NCBI GenBank assembly: GCA_023382675.1 | Contig: JAHDWN010000025.1 | Location: 37,341-101,340 of the forward strand | From: Anaerolineae bacterium | Lineage (GTDB): Bacteria; Chloroflexota; Anaerolineae; Aggregatilineales; Phototrophicaceae | DNA length: 64,000 nt | Reading direction: 5' to 3' | Part shown: positions 33,531-41,421 of the stretch, piece after piece | Layout of the letters: every line of letters begins with the position of its first letter | Numbering within the stretch: the stretch's first letter is position 1 | Position numbers and translations under genes: made by a program | Notes under the pieces: generated by a model | Database searches by the model: none | Told to the model about the DNA's origin: nothing | Seen by the model: the letters and a program-made list of their open reading frames with translations, nothing else

Positions 33531-36038
33531 ATGGATTTGAATGCGCTTTTCACAGATGTGAATTGGATGCCCTGGCTTGTGCCAGCGTTTCCGCTGCTGG
33601 CCTTCTTTGTGATCACATTGATTACGAATCGCAGCCGGCCAATTCTTGCCACCAGCCATGGTTACAGCGGGGATGGGCAGCACCCGGCCTATCCTGGACT
33701 GGCAGTCCACTCGGTGACGAATGCTGGTCGCCTGGTCAGCATCATTGTCGGCATGAGCGGCATCATCGCCGCCTGGCTGGTTGCCTTGCGGATTGTAGGT
33801 GACTCATTCAGCCTGCATGATTTTGGCAAGAATGTTTTTCACAGTGCCGTGGAGTGGATGTCGACCGGGACGACAACCTTCAGCATGGGCGTCCTGGTCG
33901 ATCCGTTGACTGCCGTCATGCTGATCATGGTGCCGATAGCGTGTCTGGCTATCTTCATCTACAGCATTGGTTACATGGCGCACGATCCGCGCCAGGCCCG
34001 TTTCTTCAGCCAGATCGCGCTCTTTGCTGGTGCGATGCTGACCCTGGTGGTGGCTGACAATCTGCTGCTTATGTTTGTCGGCTGGGAAGTCATGGGCTTG
34101 TGCTCCTATCTGTTGATCGGTTTCTGGTTCGAGAAGCCGAGCGCCTATAACGCGGCGATCAAAGCCTTCACGACCACGCGTGTCGCCGACGTGATCATGC
34201 TGCTCGGCATCGCCTACCTGTATTTCTCCACCGGAACACTGAGCTTTCGCGAGATCATGTATGATCCGGCTCCCGGCGCTGCGCCTGTCGCTGCTGAAAC
34301 GGCAGGGGAAGCTCCGGTGGCTGAAGGCGAACATGGTGAGGGTGCGGCTGTGGCGGTTGAAGAAGTCTACGCAGAGACCTGGGCGGAACGACTGGCACAG
34401 ACCCCGGCGATCATCTTCCCCGGCCTGAGCGCAGCCGCCTTGATCGGTATCTTCTTGATCATCGGGACGATTGGTAAATCGGCGCAGTTCCCGCTGCACG
34501 TCTGGCTGCCGGACGCGATGGAAGGTCCAACGCCAGTCAGCGCTATGATCCATGCGGCGGCGATGGTGTCCGCCGGTATCTATGCCATTGTCAGGATGTA
34601 TCCGCTCTTTGAAGCGGGCGGCAATCCCCATCATGGCGATTTCACTGCGCCGCTCTTGCTGATGGCAATCGTGGGTTCCGTTACGGCATTGTTCGCCGCG
34701 ACGATTGCGGTCGCGCAAAACGATGTCAAGCGCGTGCTCGCTTACTCGACGATTTCGCAGCTAGGCTTCATGATGGCTGCGCTCGGTATCGGCGCGTACA
34801 TCGCGGCGGCTTTCCATCTGATCACGCACGCCTTCTTCAAGGCACTGCTCTTCATGGCTTCGGGTTCCGTGATTCACGGCATGGAGCACGGCCATCATCA
34901 TGCTGAACATGCCCATGGGCATGGACATGGGCACGATGAGGCCGATCATCCGCACGAAGCGCATGAGGCTGTACATGACGAACACGGCCACGCGATTGTG
35001 CCCGCACCGGCAGCGCCACTCGCCGTGGCCTCGCAGATGCCGGGCGCTTTCGATGCGCAGGACATGATGAACATGGGCGGTCTGCGCAAGACGATGCCCG
35101 TTACGTACATCACGTTCCTCATCGGCGGTCTGTCGCTGGCGGGTTTCCCGCTCATCACCGCCGGTTTCTGGTCGAAGGACGAGATTCTCGCTGACGCGTG
35201 GCTCGGTGTGACCGAAGGCTTCGGGCCGCATACGCTGGTCTTCTTCTTGCTCGCCATCGCCGCCTTCTTGACGGCGTTCTATACGATGCGCCAGATCGGT
35301 CTGACCTTCTGGGGTGAGCCACGTACTGCCGCGGCCAAACACGCTAATCTGGGGCAGGGTGCGGTCAGCGCGACGATGACGCTGCCGTTGATCATCCTGG
35401 CGTTCTTTGCTATCGTCGCAGGCTTTGTCGGTGTGCATCCGGATTTCCCGCTGCTGGGCGGAATCTTCTCGCCCACTGCCGGAAGCATTCCTTTCAAGGA
35501 TTTTGTCGGTCCGACCCTGCTGCATAAGCCGGAATTGATCGCGTTCAACATCTTCCCGGTGCTGGTTTCATTCACTGTTGCGCTGGGCGGCCTGGGACTG
35601 GGCTACTGGATGTACTGGCGCAAGCCGCTCCAGGCCGGTGAGGTCGATCCGATGGTCAGCATCCTTGGGCCGGTCTATGACCTGCTCAAGAACAAGTACT
35701 ACTTCGACGAGCTGTACGAGCGCGTGCTTGTCCAACCGTCACAATGGTTTTCGCGCGAGGTCGCCTATCATTTCCTCGATCAAGGCGTCATCGATGGGTT
35801 CTTGCACATGCTGGGACGTGTGTTCACCTGGATCGGCGATCTGATCAAGATGCTCAACATGTGGTTGATCGACGGGTTCGGCGACGGCGTGCCGGAGTTG
35901 ATCCAGCGCTTCGGTGGCTACTTCCGCCGCATTCAGACCGGGCAGGTTCAGCAGTACATGCTGTTCATTGTCCTGGCGGCGCTCATTATCGGAATTCTCT
36001 TTGCACTTTCGTCGGGTGTCTTGCAGGCGGCGGGGTAA
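33531..36038 (+). CDS. nuoL: NADH-quinone oxidoreductase subunit L with unusual insertions
   Basis: NuoL is the distal antiporter-like proton-pumping subunit whose long amphipathic lateral helix runs along the membrane arm. The 835-residue protein is far longer than the usual 600-660. Core motifs are present: GWEVMGLCSYLLIGFWF (TM5), the TM7 lysine in IGTIGKSAQFPLHVWLPDAM, and TPVSAMIHAAAMVSAGIY. The additions are an alanine/glutamate-rich insert at about 246-290 and a 70-residue histidine-rich insert at about 448-516. There is also a C-terminal lateral-helix region (about 720-810) about 25-30 residues longer than E. coli or Thermus NuoL. The lateral helix ends in RIQTGQVQQ before the last transmembrane segment. 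The extension suggests that it spans an extra pump. Confidence 0.95.
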   Translation: MDLNALFTDVNWMPWLVPAFPLLAFFVITLITNRSRPILATSHGYSGDGQHPAYPGLAVHSVTNAGRLVSIIVGMSGIIAAWLVALRIVGDSFSLHDFGKNVFHSAVEWMSTGTTTFSMGVLVDPLTAVMLIMVPIACLAIFIYSIGYMAHDPRQARFFSQIALFAGAMLTLVVADNLLLMFVGWEVMGLCSYLLIGFWFEKPSAYNAAIKAFTTTRVADVIMLLGIAYLYFSTGTLSFREIMYDPAPGAAPVAAETAGEAPVAEGEHGEGAAVAVEEVYAETWAERLAQTPAIIFPGLSAAALIGIFLIIGTIGKSAQFPLHVWLPDAMEGPTPVSAMIHAAAMVSAGIYAIVRMYPLFEAGGNPHHGDFTAPLLLMAIVGSVTALFAATIAVAQNDVKRVLAYSTISQLGFMMAALGIGAYIAAAFHLITHAFFKALLFMASGSVIHGMEHGHHHAEHAHGHGHGHDEADHPHEAHEAVHDEHGHAIVPAPAAPLAVASQMPGAFDAQDMMNMGGLRKTMPVTYITFLIGGLSLAGFPLITAGFWSKDEILADAWLGVTEGFGPHTLVFFLLAIAAFLTAFYTMRQIGLTFWGEPRTAAAKHANLGQGAVSATMTLPLIILAFFAIVAGFVGVHPDFPLLGGIFSPTAGSIPFKDFVGPTLLHKPELIAFNIFPVLVSFTVALGGLGLGYWMYWRKPLQAGEVDPMVSILGPVYDLLKNKYYFDELYERVLVQPSQWFSREVAYHFLDQGVIDGFLHMLGRVFTWIGDLIKMLNMWLIDGFGDGVPELIQRFGGYFRRIQTGQVQQYMLFIVLAALIIGILFALSSGVLQAAG

Positions 36039-36113
36039 AAGCGGTGTTTCTCTAGCTCTGTGTGCGATGCAGCGCACACTGGAAGCGGAGAGACATCAAT
36101 CAGGGAAGCGAAT

Positions 36114-37700
36114 ATGTCTATACTCAATATCGACGTTCTCTCATTTCTCGTGTTCTTCCCGGCAGTCGCAGCGTTTATCGTCCTGATTCTGCCGCAGAAC
36201 AAGCTGCTCGTGCGCTGGGTGGCGCTGCTTTTCGCAGCCATCATCACCGGCGTGAGTGTGGCCGTTTATTTTGCCTACAACGCGACCTCGCCTGGATTTC
36301 AGTTTGTTTTGCAGACGGAATGGTTCGCCGTTCTGGGGGCGAGTTGGCACATCGGCATTGATGGCATCAGCGCGTCGATGGTGCTGCTGACAGGAATTCT
36401 GGCGCCACTGGCTGTGCTCGTGAGTTGGGAAATCGAAGACAGACCCAACATACATCTGGCGCTGATCCTGTTCTTTGTCACCGGCTCGATGGGCACCTTC
36501 GTCGCCATGGACCTGATGATCTTCTTCATCTTCTACGAGCTGACCCTGGTGCCGATGTACTTCCTGATCAATCAGTGGGGCGGCCCGAACCGGCGCTACG
36601 CGGCGACCAAGTTCTTTATCTACTCGATGGGCGGCACGCTCGGTATGCTGCTGGCGACACAGCTCATCGGCATCACTGCCGGGACCTTCGACATGGTTTC
36701 GCTGACGCAAAACTGGCCCCGCTTCGATGGTGCGGGAGGGACATTCCTGGGCATCAGCGCGAGTACTGTCAAGGCGCTTGCCTTCCTCGGTTTCTTTGTC
36801 GCGTTCTGCATCAAAGTACCGGTCTGGCCGTTCCACACGTGGCTGCCCGATGCGCACAGTGAAGCGCCAACGGCTGGCTCGATGCTGCTGGCGGGCGTCA
36901 TGTTGAAGCTCGGCGCATACGGTTTCTTGCGGCTCGTTATCCCGTTGTTCCCGGATGTCTGGGTGTCACCGGTCAATATCCTGGGCTTCATGGAGACCAA
37001 CTGGGCGGGAATCTTCGCCTTCCTGGCGATGCTCGGCATTGTCCTGGGCGCGTTTGCGGCCTTTGGTCAAACGGACATCAAGCGGCTCGTCGCTTACAGC
37101 TCGGTCAATCACATGGGCTTTGTAGTTATGGGATTGGCCGTGGCAGCGCTTGCGTATGGTGAGGCGTTTGTCAGCGGCAACTCAACGCTGACGCAGGACG
37201 CTATCTTCGCCACCAACGGCGCGGTGTTGCAGATGTTCAATCATGGCTTAAGCTCGGCAGGCATGTTCTTGCTCGCCGGAGCCATCTATCACAAGACGCA
37301 TACGCGCGATATGACCCAGTATGGCGGCCTGTGGGTGAAAGCGCCGATTTACGGCGGCATCTTCATCTTCACCAGCATGGCAAGCCTCGGCCTACCCGGT
37401 CTCAACGGCTTTGTCAGCGAATTCCTGGTTGTACGCGGCTCCTGGCCGGTCTACACGGTGTTGACGTTGATCGCCATGATCGGGCTGCTCTTCACCGGCG
37501 CTTACATCCTGAAGGGTATTCGCGGTGTGCTCCACGGGCCGTTCAATATGGCCTGGAAGAATACGCGTCTGGAAATCGAAACACGCGAGATTATCGCCAT
37601 CGCTCCGCTGATGGTATTGATGCTGATTACCGGCCTTGCGCCAAACTGGGTGCTCTCCGTCATCAATTCGACGGTGACGATGATGCTCAACGGCGGTTGA
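36114..37700 (+). CDS. nuoM: NADH-quinone oxidoreductase subunit M (first copy)
   Basis: This NuoM (528 residues) is an antiporter-like proton-pumping subunit. The key residues are all there: Glu142 in IFYELTLVP (TM5), Lys234 in FCIKVPVWPFHTW (TM7), Lys265 in GVMLKLGAYG (TM8) and the TM12 glutamate in GFVSEFLV. I chose the ATG at 36114, with GGAAGCG about 8 bases upstream. It is followed by a second NuoM gene 12 bases later. Length and motifs are close to standard NuoM. Confidence 0.96.
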   Translation: MSILNIDVLSFLVFFPAVAAFIVLILPQNKLLVRWVALLFAAIITGVSVAVYFAYNATSPGFQFVLQTEWFAVLGASWHIGIDGISASMVLLTGILAPLAVLVSWEIEDRPNIHLALILFFVTGSMGTFVAMDLMIFFIFYELTLVPMYFLINQWGGPNRRYAATKFFIYSMGGTLGMLLATQLIGITAGTFDMVSLTQNWPRFDGAGGTFLGISASTVKALAFLGFFVAFCIKVPVWPFHTWLPDAHSEAPTAGSMLLAGVMLKLGAYGFLRLVIPLFPDVWVSPVNILGFMETNWAGIFAFLAMLGIVLGAFAAFGQTDIKRLVAYSSVNHMGFVVMGLAVAALAYGEAFVSGNSTLTQDAIFATNGAVLQMFNHGLSSAGMFLLAGAIYHKTHTRDMTQYGGLWVKAPIYGGIFIFTSMASLGLPGLNGFVSEFLVVRGSWPVYTVLTLIAMIGLLFTGAYILKGIRGVLHGPFNMAWKNTRLEIETREIIAIAPLMVLMLITGLAPNWVLSVINSTVTMMLNGG

Positions 37701-37712
37701 AAGGTAGCCTGA

Positions 37713-39392
37713 ATGCAAGCCTCTGCTTTTCCAGTACTAAGCCTCATCGTATTTGTGCCGATCGTTGCGGCAGTGATTATTCTGTTTCTGAATCGTGAAC
37801 AGAGTGATCTGGCGCGCGGAATTGCGATCACGGCAGCTGGGGTATGCTTTGCCCTCAGTTTGTTCGTGTATTTGACCTACAACGACCAGGTCACGTCTAT
37901 CGTCGCCAATCAGGAACTGATACAGCAGGCTGGTGCTGAAGGCAGTTCGACGGATATGTTCCAGGCGGCTGTCGCGTTTGAAGAACGGGTTGACTGGATA
38001 CCGTCTATCGGCATCAGCTATCACCTCGGCGTTGATGGCTTGTCTGTGCCCATGGTTCTGCTGACCGGCATGGTTGCCGTCGCGGGCGTGCTTGTCTCGT
38101 GGAAGATCGAGGATCGCACGCGCGACTTCATGGCCTTCTTCTTGCTACTGGTCGCAGGTGTCTACGGTGTATTCGTCTCGCTCGATTTATTCGTGCTGTT
38201 CTTCTTCTATGAGCTGGCCATCTTCCCCATGTACTTGCTGATCGCAACCTGGGGCTGGGTCAAGCTGCGTGAATACGCGGCGATGAAGCTGACCCTCTAC
38301 ATCCTGATCGGCTCGGTCATCGCGCTGGTCGGCGTTATCGCTATGTATTTCACGGCGGGCCGGTTCTTCACTGACAATCCACAGTTCCTTGCGCCGGGTG
38401 AATCTGCTTACAGCTTTGCCATTTCGCACATGATGCGCGCAGCGGAAGCGGGCGCGTTCCACATCCCGGTGCTGGGCAATATTTCGTTCGAGCATCTGTG
38501 GTTCCCGTTCATCTTCCTGGGCTTCGGCGTCCTCGCGGGCGTGTTTCCCTTCCACAACTGGTCGCCAGATGGTCACGTCGCCGCGCCGACTGCTGTCTCG
38601 ATGATCCACGCCGGTGTCTTGATGAAACTCGGTGCGTTTGCAGCCTTGCGTGTCGGCGTACAACTGCTGCCTGAGGGCGCGAGGGTCCACTTGCCCTGGA
38701 TCGTCTTCCTGACGCTTATCAACGTGGTCTACGGCGCTTTCATCGCCTTCCGCCAGCGCGACTTCAAGTACGTCATCGGGTTCTCATCGGTCAGCCACAT
38801 GGGGCTGGTCAGCATGGGCTTCGCGACGATGAACCTTGTCGGGATGACCGGCGCAGGCTTGCAGATGTTCAGCCACGGCGCGATGACGGCGCTCTTCTTC
38901 GGTTGCGTCGGCATGGTCTATGATCGTGCTCACACGCGCGACCTGCCGAGTCTCGGCGGCTTCATGAAGGTCATGCCCTGGGTGGCGATTGCGTTCATCG
39001 TCGGCGGTTTGACCAGCATGGGCCTTCCGGGCTTGAGCGGCTTTGTCGCCGAATTCCCGATCTTTGCCGGCATGTGGCAGGCGTCTGAACAGATCAGCCT
39101 GCATATTGGCAGCTTCACCCTGTCAAACTACTATTCGGTGCTGGTCGTGATCGCTGCGTTGGGCATCGTGCTCACCGCAGCCTACGTCCTGCGCGTGGTA
39201 CAACAGGTCTTTTTCGGCGAGTTTGATCGCGTCAAATATGCGGATGTCAGCGACATCACAGCCCGTGAACGGTTCGTGCTGCTGTTTCTCGGCGCGCCGC
39301 TGGTCATTCTTGGCGTTGCGCCGACTGTGATGGCACCGATGCTGGAGGCGGGGTTCAAACCAGTGCTGGCAATCCTCGGGGTAGGAGCTTAA
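37713..39392 (+). CDS. nuoM2: NADH-quinone oxidoreductase subunit M (second copy, NuoM2)
   Basis: A second NuoM-type subunit (559 residues) lies in tandem with the first. Conserved are Glu167 in FFFYELAIFPMY, Lys305 in GVLMKLGAFAALR and the TM12 glutamate in GFVAEFPIF. The TM7 segment reads FGVLAGVFPFHNW, so the lysine equivalent to residue 234 is replaced by Leu274. Loops at about 65-95 and 220-255 differ from copy one. It is a separate gene, not a simple recent duplication. In four-pump complex I this extra subunit sits beside NuoM. The missing TM7 lysine makes its proton pathway uncertain. Confidence 0.93.
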   Translation: MQASAFPVLSLIVFVPIVAAVIILFLNREQSDLARGIAITAAGVCFALSLFVYLTYNDQVTSIVANQELIQQAGAEGSSTDMFQAAVAFEERVDWIPSIGISYHLGVDGLSVPMVLLTGMVAVAGVLVSWKIEDRTRDFMAFFLLLVAGVYGVFVSLDLFVLFFFYELAIFPMYLLIATWGWVKLREYAAMKLTLYILIGSVIALVGVIAMYFTAGRFFTDNPQFLAPGESAYSFAISHMMRAAEAGAFHIPVLGNISFEHLWFPFIFLGFGVLAGVFPFHNWSPDGHVAAPTAVSMIHAGVLMKLGAFAALRVGVQLLPEGARVHLPWIVFLTLINVVYGAFIAFRQRDFKYVIGFSSVSHMGLVSMGFATMNLVGMTGAGLQMFSHGAMTALFFGCVGMVYDRAHTRDLPSLGGFMKVMPWVAIAFIVGGLTSMGLPGLSGFVAEFPIFAGMWQASEQISLHIGSFTLSNYYSVLVVIAALGIVLTAAYVLRVVQQVFFGEFDRVKYADVSDITARERFVLLFLGAPLVILGVAPTVMAPMLEAGFKPVLAILGVGA

Positions 39393-39395
39393 TTC

Positions 39396-40949
39396 GTGGG
39401 CGAATTCAATTTTCTCCAAAGCCTCCCGGCGATTGCGCCGGAAATCGGCTTAACGATCATGGCGATAGTGGTGCTGTTCCTGGACCTATATCTGCCAGAG
39501 AGCCAGCGCCGCAATATCGCCATTGTCACCGGCGTTGGCCTGTTTGCGACGGCGCTGCTCTATCTCTTGCTCTGGTTTCCGACCCTCACCGAGCCAGAAG
39601 GTCTCGGTGCGCTGGCTGGTCTCTACTGGGGCGGCATGGTGCGGCACGATACGTTGGCACAAATTTTCAAAACGACCGTCTTGTGTGCGGGTGCGCTCAC
39701 GGCGCTGATGACTATCGACGTGCGCGGCCTGGGACGCAAAGGGGAGTTCTATCTCGTCGTCATCGTCGCGACGCTGGGCGGCACGTTGATTGCCGGTGCG
39801 TCTGATTTGATCATGGTCTTCCTCGGCCTGGAGACGATGACGATTCCGCTCTACGTGCTGGCAGCTTTCCGCCGCGACGACAAGCGTTCAGCCGAAAGCG
39901 GCATGAAGTACTTCCTCTTTGGATCGTTCGCATCCGCAATCTTGCTCTACGGTTTGAGCCTTCTGTACGGATTTACCGGGCAAACCAGTCTCCAGGGCAT
40001 CGCCGCTTATCTGGGCAGTGACGCCTTCAGCGCAAATGCCTTCCCGGTCTTGGTTGCCATGACGTTGATCGTCGTTGGCTTCGGCTTCAAGATCAGCGCC
40101 GCGCCGTTCCATTTCTGGACACCCGACGTTTATGAAGGCGCGCCGACACCCGTTACAGCGTTTCTGAGTGTGGCGAGCAAGGCAGCGAGTTTTGCGCTGG
40201 TGGTGCGTTTTCTGCTGATGGTCTTCCCGATTGAGATCGTCATCGACAATCAGTTACTGTCGAGCAATCTCGTCATCAACGGGCAGTCAATCCCGGACTT
40301 CTGGGTGAATCTGGCGGCGGTGCTGGCCGTCATTTCGATGACGCTCGGTAACGTCATTGCCCTGGTCCAAAAGAACATCAAGCGACTGCTGGCCTATTCG
40401 TCGATTGCCCAGGCCGGGTATACACTGATTGGTGTCGCTGCCATGAAAGCTGCGCCCGAAACGGCGATTGCGGCGATTGGCTTCTACATGCTGATGTACA
40501 CTTTCAGCAACTTGCTGGCTTTTGCGGTCATTGTGCTTTTCAGCGAGGCGACTGGCAGCGAGACGATTGCGGATCTTGGCGGCCTGAGCCGGCGCAGTCC
40601 CTGGCTGGCGCTGATGATGACGATTGCGCTTTTGTCACTGGGCGGCGTGCCCCCGGCGGCAGGGTTCTTCGGCAAGTTCTTCCTGTTCCAGGCTGCCGTC
40701 GAGGCGAATCTGGTCTGGCTGGCGATTGTGGCTGTGCTCAACGCCATCATCGGCTTGTTCTACTATCTGACCATCATCAAGGTCATGTATGTCGATCACA
40801 GCCCATATGAAGAGCGTGAGATTGCTGTTTCAAGACCACTGGCATGGGTGCTGGGAATTGCGGCGCTGGCCGTGATTGTGTTGGGGACTTTCGCTGTGCA
40901 ACCGGTCTTCGATTGGGCGCTGCGCAGCGCGGCTTCGCTGTTCACATAA
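39396..40949 (+). CDS. nuoN: NADH-quinone oxidoreductase subunit N
   Basis: NuoN (517 residues) is the third conventional antiporter-like subunit. TM7 has the lysine in GFGFKISAAPFHFWTPD, and TM8 has LSVASKAASFAL. The start is a GTG at 39396 with GGAG 9 bases upstream. It ends the complex I operon and is followed by a GC-rich hairpin. Length and motifs are normal for the family. Confidence 0.96.
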   Translation: MGEFNFLQSLPAIAPEIGLTIMAIVVLFLDLYLPESQRRNIAIVTGVGLFATALLYLLLWFPTLTEPEGLGALAGLYWGGMVRHDTLAQIFKTTVLCAGALTALMTIDVRGLGRKGEFYLVVIVATLGGTLIAGASDLIMVFLGLETMTIPLYVLAAFRRDDKRSAESGMKYFLFGSFASAILLYGLSLLYGFTGQTSLQGIAAYLGSDAFSANAFPVLVAMTLIVVGFGFKISAAPFHFWTPDVYEGAPTPVTAFLSVASKAASFALVVRFLLMVFPIEIVIDNQLLSSNLVINGQSIPDFWVNLAAVLAVISMTLGNVIALVQKNIKRLLAYSSIAQAGYTLIGVAAMKAAPETAIAAIGFYMLMYTFSNLLAFAVIVLFSEATGSETIADLGGLSRRSPWLALMMTIALLSLGGVPPAAGFFGKFFLFQAAVEANLVWLAIVAVLNAIIGLFYYLTIIKVMYVDHSPYEEREIAVSRPLAWVLGIAALAVIVLGTFAVQPVFDWALRSAASLFT

Positions 40950-40958
40950 GGATTCTCT

Positions 40959-40980
40959 TGGGGGGCAGAAACGCCCCCCA
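40959..40980 (+). terminator. GC-rich hairpin after nuoN
   Basis: TGGGGGGC (40959-40966) and GCCCCCCA (40973-40980) form an 8-base-pair stem with a 6-base loop. No T-run follows, so it may be a pause or a terminator that needs other factors. Confidence 0.6.
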
Positions 40981-41039
40981 GTGATGATTTCGAGGAGAAA
41001 AGATTAGCATTATTTATCTATTTCTAAGAAAGTGCATGG

Positions 41040-41069
41040 TTGGGATTCGTGATCTGCTTGTGATAGAAT
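41040..41069 (+). promoter_or_regulatory. Promoter of the ATP synthase F0 genes, leaderless
   Basis: TTGGGA (41040-41045) and TAGAAT (41064-41069) are 18 bases apart. The ATG of atpI begins 7 bases after the -10 box, so the transcript should start at or next to the start codon. Confidence 0.6.
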
Positions 41070-41075
41070 TCTCTA

Positions 41076-41378
41076 ATGAGTGAAAACAAACCGGGAAGTA
41101 ACCAATCGTCCCGACTTGCTAACATCACTTTGGCAGTTGTGGCGGCTCAATCGGGGTGTTTTACCCTGTTTCTGGTTGTGGGAGCCCTTCTATTGGGCTT
41201 GTGGTTAGATGCCCAGTTTGGGCAGCGCGGTCCTTTCACAATCGGGTTATTGTTGCTCAGTGTTCCAGTCAGTTTATTTGTAATGGTGCGGGTCGCTCTT
41301 GGTGCGGTCAGACGCATTCAACCACCTCCGACCCAGAATCGCCCGCGCCAGGGCCAAGTGGACCAAGAGGAGGGATAG
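41076..41378 (+). CDS. AtpI/AtpZ-type F0F1 accessory membrane protein
   Basis: A 100-residue protein with two hydrophobic segments (about 28-50 and 56-78, FTLFLVVGALLLGLWLDAQFG and FTIGLLLLSVPVSLFVMVRV). The pattern fits the small AtpZ/AtpI family, which helps to assemble the c-ring. The N-terminus is short and polar, and the C-terminus is Pro/Gln-rich. Its position before atpB supports the call. No ribosome site precedes it, and the promoter position suggests a leaderless mRNA. Confidence 0.8.
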   Translation: MSENKPGSNQSSRLANITLAVVAAQSGCFTLFLVVGALLLGLWLDAQFGQRGPFTIGLLLLSVPVSLFVMVRVALGAVRRIQPPPTQNRPRQGQVDQEEG

Positions 41379-41421
41379 CATTGGCGGATTATTGTCTTAG
41401 GCGAAGTAAAGGAGTCCCGGT

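Noticed and set aside
34875..35000. The His-rich stretch in NuoL as a frame error or sequencing artefact
   Set aside because: The frame remains open and the flanking NuoL motifs continue in the same frame on both sides.
36114..39392. The two NuoM genes as an assembly duplication
   Set aside because: The DNA and protein sequences differ throughout, and TM7 and the loops are not identical, so this is not a copy error.
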